The position numbers and the translations under genes are program-made. This document shows, piece by piece, positions 1 to 10,219 of a stretch of 64,000 nt of DNA. Origin of the DNA: Limnanthes douglasii subsp. nivea (taxonomy: Eukaryota; Streptophyta; Magnoliopsida; Brassicales; Limnanthaceae); NCBI GenBank assembly GCA_036936605.1, contig JAUPFV010000001.1:250478925-250542924 (forward strand), written 5' to 3'. Below the pieces are notes generated by a model. That model worked only from the letters and a program-made list of their open reading frames with translations, searched no databases and was not told the DNA's origin. The first letter of the stretch is position 1. Each line of letters opens with the position of its first letter.

Positions 1-1364
1 TTAATGATTTCCTTGAGGGAGACAAGGGCTGGAAGCATCGCTTCGTCTTTCTGAGCGGCTGCTGGGAAAATGGCCGCCCTTACAGCAAGGAGAACCAGAG
101 GCGACTACTCCGGACCTGGGTTCCCGATGGTAATCCCCTGATATATATGCACACATTTGTTTTTTGAATTTGTACCGATCCCTTGTGCAGTGTCGAAGGA
201 GTTCTTGCAGGGGCTGAAGAAGGACTACTTCTCATCAGGTGAAGTCACCTTCCAGGTGCTGAAAGACTACGCTAAGCAGCACTGGGGTCGGGCGATGCAC
301 CGGACCTTTAAAGATACCAACCTAATCATGAGCAATCTCTGGCGTTGTCCGTCAGAGGTGCTCGCTATTGAGCAATTGCGACAGCCCCCGAGCATGGAGG
401 ATCTGATCGCAAAGACAGATGCGCCAGGATCCCAACTGTATCTCCCAAAACGTAACAAGGCGCCTAGCAAACGCCCAAAACCAGATGACGAGGTCGGGGA
501 GAGAAATGCCGGTGCTGAAGAGGCAATGGCGGGGGTGCAAGAAGAAGGAAACGTTGCTGAGGTTTGTAAGGCCGATCGGACCCAGGTGCTGGTGCAGAAA
601 AGAAAAGGTCGGGCCGATGCAGAGGGAGTTCAGGTGAAAAAACCAAAGCGCTCCAAGAAGGAAAGTGGGGCGGTTGCTGGTGCTGACAATGTCACTGTGC
701 CGAAGCTGTTCGACCAGTATGGGGGGGGGGGGCTAAATGTGGCTCGATGGTTGATCCCGTAGTGGTGATCCCGGATGATGCTACCCCCCCCCCCCCCCAA
801 GGCTCCTACACATGCCGCGGCTTCTTCGAGTGGCACAAAGCTTCCGGTGCTGACGGTTCCTGGGAGTCCGCACATGTTTCTGTTACAAATTACCGACGGG
901 CTGGCCCTTTCCTTGTACAACATGATTGTCCCCTTGGCTCTGAAGGATTGTCGGGCAGGGGAACTGAGCCGACAGTTGTCAGGTTTGGAGGCGAAGGTGA
1001 TCGGTCTGCAAGAGGAAGTGCGGGGTGCTAAGGCGGCTCAGGACTTGGCAGCGGGGAAGCTTAAGGAGGCCGAGGTTGCTTTGGAGCAGACCTAGAAGGC
1101 CGGGGAAGATCGTGTCGCGGCCCTGGAATGGGAGATCACCAATCTGAAGGCAGCCAATACGTTTCTGCTGAAAAATGCAAGAAGTGGGCTGAGAAGGAGG
1201 CGGACGAGGCTAAAGCCGCGTATGTGCTGTCTTTTCACAACCGCTTCCCTGACCTTTGCCTCGGGTCAATGTGGTTGGACGTGCCCGAAGAGGATCGCCC
1301 TGCTGGAGTTTGCATTAAGGATGATGAATCGGATGACCCCGAGTCGGTGGATGAAGAAGCTTGA
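1..1364 (+). pseudogene. Additional antisense ORF of the Tat element
   Basis: This frame opens before the window start and runs opposite to gag-pol. The first ~45 residues (FLEGDKGWKHRFVFLSG and onward) resemble the putative gypsy-type transposon domain often found in plant databases (Transposase_28-like). The middle is Lys/Arg-rich with PKRNKAPSKRPKPDD. The end (about 960-1200) is Ala/Glu/Leu-rich heptads (LSGLEAKVIGLQEEV), probably a coiled coil. The frame is broken: a stop near 165, a shift between 721 and 800 where runs of G and C occur, and a stop near 1093. The function of such ORFs in Tat elements is not established. Position 3' of integrase and opposite polarity fit the Grande/Retand layout. 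Confidence 0.6.
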
Positions 1365-1566
1365 TTCCCGACGTGTTTTTTTTTGTGTTTTTGTAGTTGT
1401 CGTTTTTGAAAGACCTATGGATTTTGGGGGCTGCGGAGTCCCCTATAGACTTGTTGTAAACAGAATTTCCCTTTATCCGTTTGTGACATTCATACTTTAT
1501 ATGCTTGTGACTGTTGCATTTTATAACTGTTTTGTGATGATCAAATCCTAACGAAAGTTCTGGTCT
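1365..1566. other. Spacer between antisense ORF and tandem repeats
   Basis: T-rich sequence with no supported gene. It belongs to the 3' untranslated part of the retroelement, between the antisense ORF and the tandem repeat block. Confidence 0.4.
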
Positions 1567-1889
1567 GATGTAGATCAGTTCGGGAACTGAAAAACCTATT
1601 AAGGCTTTGTAGACAAATGTTAAATTGAAAATATTTCTTGTAGGGTCGGGAAATTTTTAAGATGTAGATCAGTTTCAATACTTGAAAACCCCATGAAGGT
1701 TCTGTAGATCAATGTAAAATTGAAATATTTCTCATAGGATCGGGAAATTTAAGTTGTAGATCAGTTTCAATACTGAAAAACCTATGAAGGTTCTGTAGAT
1801 CAATGTAAAATTGAAATATTTCCCATAGGGTCGGGAAATGTAAGTTGTAGATCAGTTCGAATACTGAAAAACCCATGAAGGTTCTGTCA
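1567..1889. repeat. About 3.5 copies of a ~91 bp tandem repeat in the retroelement 3' region
   Basis: Units begin near 1567, 1660, 1754 and 1845. Each has gtagatcagtt, then aatactgaaaaacc, gaaggttctgtagatcaatg, aaattgaaatattt and gggtcgggaaat. The last unit is truncated after gaaggttctgt. The first unit is the most diverged. Minisatellite-like tandem arrays between pol and the 3' LTR are known in Tat/Ogre-type elements, and some have seeded satellite DNA. No coding potential is apparent. Confidence 0.85.
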
Positions 1890-2109
1890 ATGAATTAAGA
1901 TTGGTAATAGACCCCTTGGATCAGCTCGTCAGCTAACAAGGTTTATAGTACTTCAGAAATTAGAAGGCAAAAATTTGATAACAAAAAGTAGGGGTCGGGT
2001 ACAGCCGATGCCTCATTAAAACCTCCTCGCGCCACCGAGGTAGGAAATAGTGCATCCCCGATCAAAGGATTCTTACAAACAACGCTCAGGTAATTACGAA
2101 AATGTAAAA
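1890..2109. other. Retroelement spacer downstream of integrase
   Basis: Non-coding stretch between the tandem repeats and the end of the integrase frame on the minus strand. No motif is recognised. Confidence 0.35.
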
Positions 2110-3291
2110 TTACTCTAAATACAATTTTAAGTGTTCGATGTTCCATGGTAGCCTTAATGACTGTGTGAGCTTGTCTTGTAAACGATATGTCCCGCTCTTG
2201 ATTCTAGCTATCACTTCGTACGGTCCTTCCCAGTTCGGGGCGATTTTTCCCAGGCTTTTATCTTTGGTGTGCAGAAAAACGCGCCTTAGAACCTTATCAC
2301 CAACTTTGAATTCCCGCCGTCGTACTTTGGACGCGTACCGGCTCCTCAATAGGGTCTGATAGTGTAAGGAATTTAGCTGAGCGCGATTTCGTTTTTCTTC
2401 TATGAGATCGAGAGCCAACTGTCTATCGCCTTGGTTTGAATCCTCATCATAGGTTCCGATCCTAAAGGATGGGAACATAGATTTTGTCGGAGTGACCGCG
2501 TCCATACCGTACACCAGTGCATAAGGTGACTCCCGAGTCGCCGTTCGAGGAGTGGTTCGTTAAGCCCATAACACTTCTTGTAGATAGTCCGGCCACTTGC
2601 CGGCCTTTCCTTCGAGGTTCGTTTTGAGCCCGTCCAAAATGGTCCGGTTGGTGACTTCGACTTGCCCATTCGCTTGAGGGTGGAAAGGAGCGGAGAAACA
2701 TTTCCTAATCCTGTGAGTTGTGCAAAAAGATTTCATCTCTCTGCTGTCGAATTGTGGCCCATTATCCATGGTGAGCCTCTGTGGTACCCCGAACCGACAA
2801 CAGATGTTGGACCAGATAAATTTGATGATGTCTTTAGTCTTAGTAGCGGATAATGGCTCAGCTTCAACCCATTTGGAAAAGTAGTCCACTGCCACCACGA
2901 TTGTCTGTCTTCCACCAGACGCCATCAGCAACGGCCCCACAAGGTCAATTTCCCATCGGTCGAAAGGTATTCTTTCTGATATAGATTTTAAGGGGGCCGC
3001 AGGTACATTTATTGCGTTCGCGAATCTTTGACATGTGTCGCAAGTCTTTACTATCTGTTGTGCGTCCGCTGCCACCGTTGGCCAATAAAATCCGGCGAGA
3101 AAGATTGTTCTGATTAAAGCCTTGTACCCACAATGGGCCGCGCCTTCCACGTCGTGTAGTTCAGACACAATGATCTGCGCCTCATTTACCCCCAAGCACC
3201 TCAGTAAGGGACGGCTGAATGATTTTTTGTACAGTACATCGCCTAACAGGACGTAGCCTCGGGCTTTGTTGCGCACCTTACGGGCCGACAC
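2110..3291 (-). pseudogene. Ty3/gypsy integrase region with one in-frame stop
   Basis: Retroviral-type integrase would insert the cDNA copy. The N-terminal zinc module is visible as ELHDVEGAAHCGY followed by KTCDTCQRF (H-H-C-C). The catalytic triad is intact: D in WEIDLVGP, D in TMDNGPQF and E in ANGQVEVTNR. The C-terminal part has FKVGDKVLRRVF and KIAPNWEGPYEV, the usual gypsy integrase tail (GPY/F module). The reading frame is continuous from 3291 to 2110 except for a single TAA at about 2560-2562, where WAYRTTPRT is expected and WA-stop-RTTPRT is read. No chromodomain follows, which agrees with Tat. Upstream, 3292-3515 is a degraded linker to the RNase H. Confidence 0.9.
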
Positions 3292-3515
3292 TCCATCTGT
3301 GGGTAATAAACCTTCTGCTAAGATAGCGATAATATCCCACCGCCAATCCGACGTGGTTACTATAGATACTTGACAAGCTATTTCGGGCCGGTTATCTAAC
3401 TCTTTCCTCTTGATGATGGACGGGTGCTCTTGCTCGGTTATCCATGGGTATCTAGTTCGAACATGAGACCGATGCTAAAGAGTCGGCTGCCATGTTCTCG
3501 GCTCTCGGGATATGC

Positions 3516-4046
3516 TCATATGTTACCTTGGTGAATGACGCGGCTATCACCCTGCGCAGCTAGGTACTGGACTAGATGTTCTTTTCTGGCCTCCGAAGCT
3601 CCTGAGGCTTGATTTATCAAAAGTTGAGAGTCACTAATGAGCCACACGTGCCTGGCTCCACACACCTGTGCCAATCGCATGTCGGCCAGGGCGGCCTCAT
3701 ACTCGGCCTCGTTGTTGGAAGTGAGAAAACCGAACCGGATCGCCTGATGCATACTTATTCCCGTGAGAGTGACTATCTGCATGCCCGCCCCGCAGCCACT
3801 TACGTTTGATCCCCCGTCGGAGCGGATGATCCATTCATCTGGTTCGGCTGATCTTGAGGACGCCTCTGGATCTGGGTGGTCGGAATGAAATTCCACCATA
3901 AAATCAGCCAGAACTTGGCCTTTGATGGCTGTCCGAGGCTCAAAGTTGATGTCGAAATCTCCCAGCTCGACCGACCATTTAGACATTCTCCCGGACATGT
4001 CCGGGCGCTGAAGGACATATTTGAGTGGGAACGAGGTGCGGACCAC
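3516..4046 (-). pseudogene. RNase H end plus archaeal-type second RNase H
   Basis: The first ~60 residues finish the canonical RNase H/connection region (SGRMSKWSVELGDFDINFEP, then AIKGQVLADFMVEF). A second RNase H-like domain follows: WIIRSDGGSNVSGCGAGMQI, TSNNEAEYEAALADMRLA, then SDSQLLINQASG. The acidic residues in SDGGSN, NEAEYEA and SDSQL match the archaeal-type RNase H acquired by the Tat clade. RNase H removes RNA from the cDNA hybrid. The frame is open for 176 codons but has lost contact with the RT frame. Confidence 0.88.
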
Positions 4047-4385
4047 AATAGGGTGGGCTTGAAAGTACGGTCACATTTTCCGCGCTGCGGTCACTAGCGC
4101 CAAAACCATCTTTTATAGCTTTAAATACCGTGTCTCCGCGTCCAGTAAGCTTTTACTCACAAAGTATACGGCTCTAGGGGCTGCTCCTGATTCGCAGATC
4201 AACGCCGCACTCACCGCTGAATTTGAAACTACAATGTAGAGAAAAAGAGTCTCGCCTGTCAGAGGCTTTGTGAGAAGGTTCGGAGATGATAGATAAGCCT
4301 AGATGCCTAAAAAGGCTGCGTCGCAATCCGCTGTCCAAACAAAATTCTTTGCATTTCTTAGGACCTAAAAAACGGTGCACATTTG
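4047..4385 (-). pseudogene. Degraded canonical RNase H region
   Basis: Pieces of the first RNase H can be read in shifting frames on the minus strand: AVSAALICESGAAPRAVYFV, SKSLLDAETRYLKL, ALVTAARKM and PYFQAHPIVVRT. Stops and shifts separate them. This fills the gap between the RT frame and the second RNase H and confirms the RT-RH-aRH-INT order. Confidence 0.75.
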
Positions 4386-5250
4386 TCAGATGAACGAGAT
4401 ATAAACCGATTTAAGGCCGCTAGGCGCCCTGTCAATATCTGGACTTCTCACATTTTTGGGTGGAGTCATGTTGGTCAAAGCTTGGAGCTGAGTCGTGTCA
4501 GATTCAATTCCCTTTTCGCTAACAAAGAAGCCCAGGAACTTGCCCGACCTTACCCCGAAAGAACATTTCTCCGGATTGAGCTTGAGATTTATTCCCCTGA
4601 GGTTTCCAAAAGTTTCTTTCAAATCCGCAAAATGTTCCTCGTCCGTGCCGCTCTTTACCAGCATGTCATCGATGTAGACTTCCATATTCCGCCCTATCTG
4701 AGAATCGAAAGTTTTGTTGACCAACCTCTGATAAGTCGCTCCAGCATTTTTCAGACCGAACGGCATGACTTTGTAACAATATAAGCCTCGACCCGTTATA
4801 AACGTCGTGCTTTCTTGGTCAGTTGGGTGTAACTTGATCTGGTTATAGCCGGCATACGCATCCATAAATGACAGTAGTCTGTTTCCCGACTTTGAATCCA
4901 CAAGTTGTTCGATCCTGGGCATAGGAAATGGGTCCTTCGGGCACGTCCGGTTAAGGTCGGTAAAGTCCACACACATCCTCCACTTCCCGTTTTTTCTTTT
5001 TTACCAGGACCGGGTTGGATGTCCAGAGCGGGTAACTTGATTCCTTAATGTGTCTGATGCTAATCATCATTTCGACTTCCCGCAGAATGATTTCTGCCTT
5101 TTCTGGGCTAAAGGCCCGACGCTTCTGCGAAACAGGCCTGACGTTCTTGTTGACAGTTAACTTGTGAACCACGTAGTCCCCCGGCACTCCTGTCACATCC
5201 TTCGAACACCAAGCAAATAAATACAGGTTCTCCTGTAGCAAAGATAACAA
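4386..5250 (-). pseudogene. Ty3/gypsy reverse transcriptase, frameshifted
   Basis: The RT core reads from the 5250 end: FAWCSKDVTGVPGDYVVHKL, RPVSQKRRAFSPEKAEIILR, then after a frameshift near 4980 MCVDFTDLNRTCPKDPFPMP, SFMDAYAGYNQIKLHP, MPFGLKNAGATYQRLVNKTF and the catalytic YIDDMLVKS. The shift lies in an A-rich lysine run (VKKKKRE). The finger and palm motifs are in the expected order for plant gypsy RT. The enzyme would copy the element RNA into cDNA but cannot be made from this copy. Confidence 0.92.
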
Positions 5251-5750
5251 GCGTTCTCTGAAAGTCGGCGACAGATGGATTCCGATTTGTAGGACCTTGC
5301 CTTCAGCGAACGCGTGTTTTTCACATTCTTCGTTAGTGGTTAAGAAACCGGGAGCTTCCCTGGGATCATCAACAGGTAACGACCCCGAGGGGAGCCCCTT
5401 TAATTGCTATTCCTGTGCCTGTGTCATCTCTTGATCTTTTCTGGGTGCTAGGGCCGCTCGGTAGCACTCCCGTGCTACCTTCTGGCTGCTTCTGACTATA
5501 CCCACGTTGTTCCTGCCATTGTGTCACCACCAAAAATAGTCAAGGATTCAAAAACTTCACAAAGGCTTTTCACCTTCCCTGTGCTTCCCGTGCTTCCCTC
5601 TTCAATGATCCCGATGATGTTGCGATTTTCTTATGGATCGGGATATTCGACGGAGACGTCAAAAGGGTCGGTTACTTCTAAAATGATCATGGCGGTTTCA
5701 GACTTCGGTATTGAGACGAGCTCCCTCGAAGTGGCGTTCTGCTGAGCCTT
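5251..5750 (-). pseudogene. Remnant of protease region between gag and RT
   Basis: On the minus strand fragments such as ILEVTDPFDVSVEYPDP and, closer to RT, SSQKVARECYRAALAPRKDQ can be read; the latter matches the ARECY segment before RT in Tat polyproteins. The aspartic protease signature (D-S/T-G-S-S) that should lie between them is not found in any minus frame. A small internal deletion or heavy decay is likely. Confidence 0.55.
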
Positions 5751-7515
5751 CTATTTCACATACTCTAAGAGGTTCTCGTGCTCTATCAGCATCTGTATCT
5801 CCTTTTTGAGAGCAATGCAATCCTTAGTATAATGCCCGATGTCTCCGTGGTAACGACAATACCGGTTGTTCCTCTGCTCCCGAGGCGTTGGTATAGGGAA
5901 AGGCTTTCGATACATTCCGCTCTTCTTAGTGTTTTCGTAAATTGAAGACACGTATTCTGGCAGGTCGGCGAAATAAGCAGGTATGATCTATTTGTTAAAC
6001 ATAGGTCGCGAAGACGTTTGACTTGTCTATTTTGTACTCTGGCTCGGGGGAGCCGACGGTTTGGCTGATAAAGATTGAGTTGGAGGTATTGTGTTGATCG
6101 GCTGGGCTGACTGAGCGTAACTAAATTGGGTTCCCTGTTTTATCACGACCGATGCTTGCGCGCTCTGCTGAATCTGTGCCGCTAGTTCGGACGCCTCGGT
6201 TTCTTCGATCAATATTCGCTTTTCTACTTGAGCCAGGAGGGGGGAAAAAGTAAAGGCTTGCTTTTTGGTTACCGCTTGTTTCATCGGTCCTGGGAGCAAC
6301 CCAATCGATACGCGGTTAACGCTACATTTTCTTCACAATGGTCTAGGTCGGTCTTTGCATTAATGAAACTCCTGGTGTATTCCCTGAGGCTCTCTCCCAA
6401 CCTTTGCTTACAATTCATGATGGTATCCCCATTGGCCCGGAAGCTCTTGCTTCCGACGAAATGCTGCCGAAATATTGTCCAGAACATTCCAAAGTTTCGG
6501 ATGCAACCCTGCGGTAATCGTTTGTACCACTTGGACGCCCGATCCTTAAAAGTCATCGAAACGCCCGACACAGAAGTTTGTCATCGTTGTCGAAACTCAA
6601 CATGAAGTTTTTGAAAGCCTCTAAATGATTATCTGGGTCCCTTTTTCCATCGTATTTCTCCAACTTGGAGATATCATATCTCTTGGGCAGATGGCCCGCT
6701 AATATCTCATCGGATAATGGCGATACTCTCCAGTTCATCCCAAATCCTGATGCCCCGCCTCCGAGCCCTTCAATCGGAATCCCGTAGAGACCCTCATCCC
6801 CGGGGTTGACAAATTGGCTGCTGACTCGATATCCTTGATTCTGACTGTTCGAAGGCTGCCACTGGACCTGGGGCAGGGCTACTCGCTCCTCTCGGCTGCC
6901 CGCTGGCATCTCATCTTTCTCAAACGATACCGGTGTCCTTTTTTCCGTGCTTCCTTTCTTATACTTGGGGGAGTCCGACCTGGGTGCTCCGTTGGGGTCG
7001 GGAACGGTTTTTATGCGCGCGTTTGTTCAACCTTTCTCGACGTCGGTACTCCATTCCTGACGAATCATCCGAGGTATAGTTGTCGGTGACGACTCGGTTA
7101 TCCTCCGGGTATCGCTCCCTTCTGATGGTCCGCTGATCCTCCGGACGAGGCTCTCGATAATACCTAACGGGTCGGGCCTCTATCCGATGTCCCGCGGCCA
7201 GCTTACCTTCTTCAAGGTCATCCGCGAGTGGTTCATTTCCTTTTTCTTCCCGAGCCTTTTTCTCGTCCAATGTCTGCTCTTTTTTCGGCGTTTAACCGCG
7301 AAATGTCTTCTAGTAGCTGTCTCCTGGTCATGATAAGCGTCGATCGTTTGTCCCAACCTTGGGCGTAGTACTCCCGACCCGGGGCTTCTTCGCCTTCAGA
7401 TAGCAAAACGGCTCGGGCAATTTCTCTCCCGACCCTCTCTTCGACAGTAACGTCATTCATCTTCAAAGATCCGATCGCGATTTTTAAAGGAAAAAATTCC
7501 TTTTTGAGTATCATG
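5751..7515 (-). pseudogene. gag of the Tat element, multiply frameshifted
   Basis: The start is an ATG near 7515 (MILKKEFFPLKIA), just inside the primer binding site; an internal Met (MNDVTVEE) is an alternative. The capsid-like part includes YDISKLEKYDGKRDPDNHLE, FKNFMLSFDNDDKLLCRAF, then in another frame FKDRASKWYKRLPQGC and GESLREYTRSFINAKTDL. It ends in a zinc knuckle, CRYHGDIGHYTKDC (C-x2-x-H-x4-H-x4-C), at about 5830-5880. At least four frame changes separate the pieces. Gag would form the particle that houses reverse transcription. Confidence 0.85.
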
Positions 7516-7520
7516 GTTTC

Positions 7521-7535
7521 CCACAGACGGCGCCA
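7521..7535 (-). other. Primer binding site
   Basis: Reading the minus strand, TGGCGCCGTCTGTGG lies one base inside the LTR end. The first eight bases equal the usual tRNA-Asp type primer site (TGGCGCCG); the rest differs, so the exact primer tRNA is uncertain. Position and sequence fix the direction of the element. Confidence 0.75.
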
Positions 7536-7536
7536 A

Positions 7537-7862
7537 TGATGAGAAAATAAATGACTTGGAAGGTTCTTGGGTCTTGGACCTGATGTGACTAGAGAGAGAG
7601 AGTAGAGAGAGAGAAAGTCAAGAGAATATTTTATTATGGAATGTCCCACCTACCAAGAAAGTGGGTCACCTTTTATAGTAAAGAAGGGTGGTCCCATTAA
7701 TGTCCTTGGTGGGCTGGTTTTATTGTTATTTTGGTCCCTCATTAAATACATTTTTTACAAATTTGCCTCTAATGGATAGTAAATACAATAATAGCCATAT
7801 CAAGTATTTTACATTCATAATCAACCCCTTATTATTTATTCTGGCGAATTATCTCCTTATCA
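7537..7862 (-). repeat. 5' LTR of the Tat element
   Basis: The LTR starts TGATGAG next to the primer binding site and ends CTTATCA, so the ends form an imperfect inverted repeat bounded by TG and CA. On the minus strand a TATAAAA box occurs near 7670-7678. An AG-rich run (agagagagag) lies at 7590-7612. The partner LTR is outside the window, so length (326 bp) rests on the terminal motifs and on the fact that homology to the flank of the second HSP90 unit begins immediately after it. Confidence 0.72.
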
Positions 7863-8014
7863 AGTAGTACAAACAATATTTTAAAAAATGACATATGAAA
7901 TATATATTAATTTATTATTTTGAAACAATTAGTTGAAAACATAAAAGTATAGGCAATTGAGTAATAGGTCTGTGTAGTGGCTAAGTAACTTACAGAGTAA
8001 AGCTATCTCCTCTG

Positions 8015-8128
8015 GTAGTATATAAGCTGCGCAATCCAAAAACCTCCAATCTTGGTATTATATAAGCTGTAATTTAAAAACACGTGATCTTGTTATCATA
8101 TAAGCCGTGCAATCTAAAAACCTTCTAC
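8015..8128 (+). promoter_or_regulatory. Triple ~39 bp TATA-like repeat upstream of HSP90 copy 1
   Basis: Three imperfect repeats begin at 8015, 8055 and 8093. Each holds a TATA-like tatataag or catataag followed by ctg/ccg, a lysine-like A run and cttg or cttc. The second contains a perfect CACGTG G-box at 8081-8086. They lie 130-240 bases before the HSP90 frame and could act as a promoter. That is inference only; the same block precedes copy 2. Confidence 0.4.
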
Positions 8129-8215
8129 TTATTAAAAAGCCTAGTTCTTTTTAAATCTAAAAGGCCTCGAGACGCACTATGGCGCAAATAGCCAATGAGT
8201 TTGGCCTTCAGTTCG

Positions 8216-9683
8216 TAAAAAAGCTCCTGAGTTCATCAGCTACCCAATTTCTCTCTGGATGGAGAAGACTACAGAGAAAGATATTTCTGAAGACGAAGAG
8301 AAGATGAATGATATTTCTCATGAGTGGTCTTTGGTCAACAAACAAAAACCCATCTGGATGAGGAGGCCAGAGGAGATCACAAAAGAGGAATATGCTGCTT
8401 TCAACAAGAGCCTTACCAATGATTGGGAGGAGCACTTAGCTGTCAAGCATTTCTCTGTGGAGGGCCAGCTTAAGTTCAAGGTTGTGCTCTTTGCACCTAG
8501 GACTGGGAGGGCACCCTTTGATTTATTTGACACCAGGAAAAAGCCAAAAAACATTAACCTTTATGTTCGCCATGTCTTTTTCATGGACAACTGTGAAGAA
8601 CTTATCCCGGAATACCTTGGTTTTGTTAAAGGTATTGTTGATTATGAGGACTTGCCTCTCAACATTTCGAGAGAAGCGCTGCAGCCGAACAAGATCTTGA
8701 AGGTTATCCGCAAGAACTTGGTCAAAAAGTGCATTGGGCTATTCTTTGAGATTGCAGAGAACAAGGAAGACTATGACAAATTTTATGAGGCTTTCTCCAA
8801 GAACCTTAAACTTGGGATCCAAAAGGATTCTAAAAACAGGACTAAGATTGCTGAATTACTCCGGTACCACTCCACAAAGAGTGGTGATGACATGACCAGC
8901 TTGAAGGACTACGTGACCAGGATGAAGGAGGGACAGAATGGCATCTACTACATTACTGGTGAGAGTAAGAAGGCTGTTGAGAACTCACCATTCATTGAGA
9001 GGTTGAAGAAGAAAGGCCATGAAGTTCTTTACATGGTTGACCCTATTGATGAGTATGCTGTTGGTCAGCTCAAGGAGTTCGAAGGTAAGAAGCTTGTTTC
9101 TGCCACCAAGGAAGGTCTCAAGCTTGAGGAGAGTGAATACGAGACAAAGAAGAAGGAAGATCTTAAGGAGAAGTGTGAAGGTCTTTGCAAGGTGATTAAG
9201 GATGTGCTTGGTGACAAGGTTGAGAAGGTTGTTGCGTCTGATCGTGTTGTTGATTCACCGTGCTGTATCGTTACTGGCGAGTATGGGTGGACAACAAACA
9301 TGGAGAGAGTCATGAAGGCCTAAGCATTCCAGGATAACAGCATGGGTGGGTACATGTCCAGTAAGAAAACGATGGAGATCAACCTTGAGAACCCAATCAT
9401 GGATGAGCTGAGGAAGAGGGACGAGGCTGATAAGAATGACAAGTCTGTCAAGGACCTTGTTCTCCTTATGTTCGATACTGCTCTACTTACCTCTGGTTTT
9501 AGTCTTGAGGACCTCAACACTTTTTCCAACACGATCTACATGATGCTTGAACTTGGTTTGAACATTCATGAGGATGCTGCCGATGAAATGGCCCCTCTTG
9601 AGGAGCATGATGCTGCCGATGATGCTGATATTGGTGCCGAAGGCAGCAAGATGGACGAGGTTGTTCACTGTCTTTCGTTTTAA
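8216..9683 (+). pseudogene. HSP90 middle and C-terminal fragment, copy 1, one stop
   Basis: The frame encodes the middle and C-terminal domains of a plant cytosolic HSP90: [107 protein letters not shown]. The N-terminal ATPase domain (about 200 residues) is absent. An open frame can start at ATG 8259. A TAA at 9321-9323 replaces the CAA present in copies 2 and 3, and the frame continues to 9683. The C-terminus reads [13 protein letters not shown] instead of the usual MEEVD, so the TPR-docking tail is lost. The acidic linker between N and M domains is reduced to a few residues. The source gene is presumably elsewhere in the genome. Confidence 0.93.
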
Positions 9684-10012
9684 TACATCATTTTACTCTT
9701 AATTACTTAGTATGTTTTCATTTTTCTACTTAAGTGGTTTTAAAAATAATATTATTTTTTGAACTTTTTTAAGAGCTCAATACTTCAAAATTTATTAAAT
9801 AAAATTATATGAAATATGTTTTTTAATTACAAATTCAAAATAAAATATCCTTTTTAAAAATAATAATACTAATATATTATTATTGTTAGAAATTTATTTT
9901 TTTTATAACTTTTTTTTGGGTTAAAACTTTTAAAATTTTAATTTTATTACTATAGTTTAAATAAATGTTTCATAGTATAATGTTACTAATTTTTTATTTA
10001 TTTCCTTTTCAG
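9684..10012 (+). other. AT-rich spacer or intron between HSP90 and RBR, copy 1
   Basis: About 330 bases of A+T with poly-T runs. A good plant 5' splice sequence GTATGT is at 9710-9715, and tttccttttcag ends at 10012. It therefore looks like an intron of the RBR gene whose upstream exon was replaced by or joined to the HSP90 fragment. A weaker donor GTTGTT lies inside the HSP90 tail at 9660. Confidence 0.55.
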
Positions 10013-10219
10013 ATTGGTTCATGTCAGATATGTTACGACAACCTCTCTTCACATGATACTGTTTCAAATAAATTTTGTAAAATTCATAAATTTTGTAAAA
10101 TATGCATTTCAAAATATATAGAAATAGAAATAGAAGAAAATAACGCGGATATAAAATGTCCGGGTTTATCACGTGACAATCCTATTGATCCGCTTATCTC
10201 TTCATATTCAATTTCGTAA
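10013..10219 (+). pseudogene. RBR E3 ligase RING1 exon fragment, copy 1
   Basis: After a splice acceptor the frame reads IGSCQICYDNLSS, FCKIHKFCKICISKY, EENNADIKCPGLS. This is the RING1 of a plant RNF144/RSL1-like RING-between-RING E3 ligase, with cysteines and histidine spaced C-x2-C ... C-x-H-x2-C-x2-C. The last RING1 Cys is replaced by Arg (LSRDN, versus LSCDN in copy 3). The frame ends at SYSIS-stop. The homology ends at 10273 and no IBR or RING2 follows, so this copy is a truncated fragment. Confidence 0.85.

Larger units (their letters stand above)
1..7862 (-). mobile_element. Ty3/gypsy Tat-type LTR retrotransposon, one end
   Basis: The minus strand reads gag, protease-region remnant, reverse transcriptase, RNase H, a second RNase H and integrase in that order. 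This is the Ty3/gypsy arrangement, and the extra archaeal-type RNase H before integrase marks the Tat lineage. The right boundary is a 326 bp LTR with a primer binding site just inside it. The left LTR is not in the window, so total length is unknown. An ORF on the opposite strand lies beyond integrase, as in Grande and Retand elements. The element is inactive: gag and RT are split by frameshifts, integrase has a stop, and the protease core is not visible. It inserted directly beside the 5' flank of the first HSP90-RBR unit. The domain calls are read from motifs; the lineage is inferred from them. Confidence 0.88.

Noticed and set aside
1567..1889. CRISPR-like array
   Set aside because: Units are head-to-tail repeats about 91 bp long without spacers, in a plant retroelement.
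8208..8435. Minus-strand frames over the HSP90 copies, including 13173-13640 and 22416-22997
   Set aside because: Antisense shadows of the codon-biased HSP90 sequence; repeated in every copy.
8259..9683. Complete functional HSP90 gene
   Set aside because: The ATPase domain and MEEVD tail are missing in all copies.
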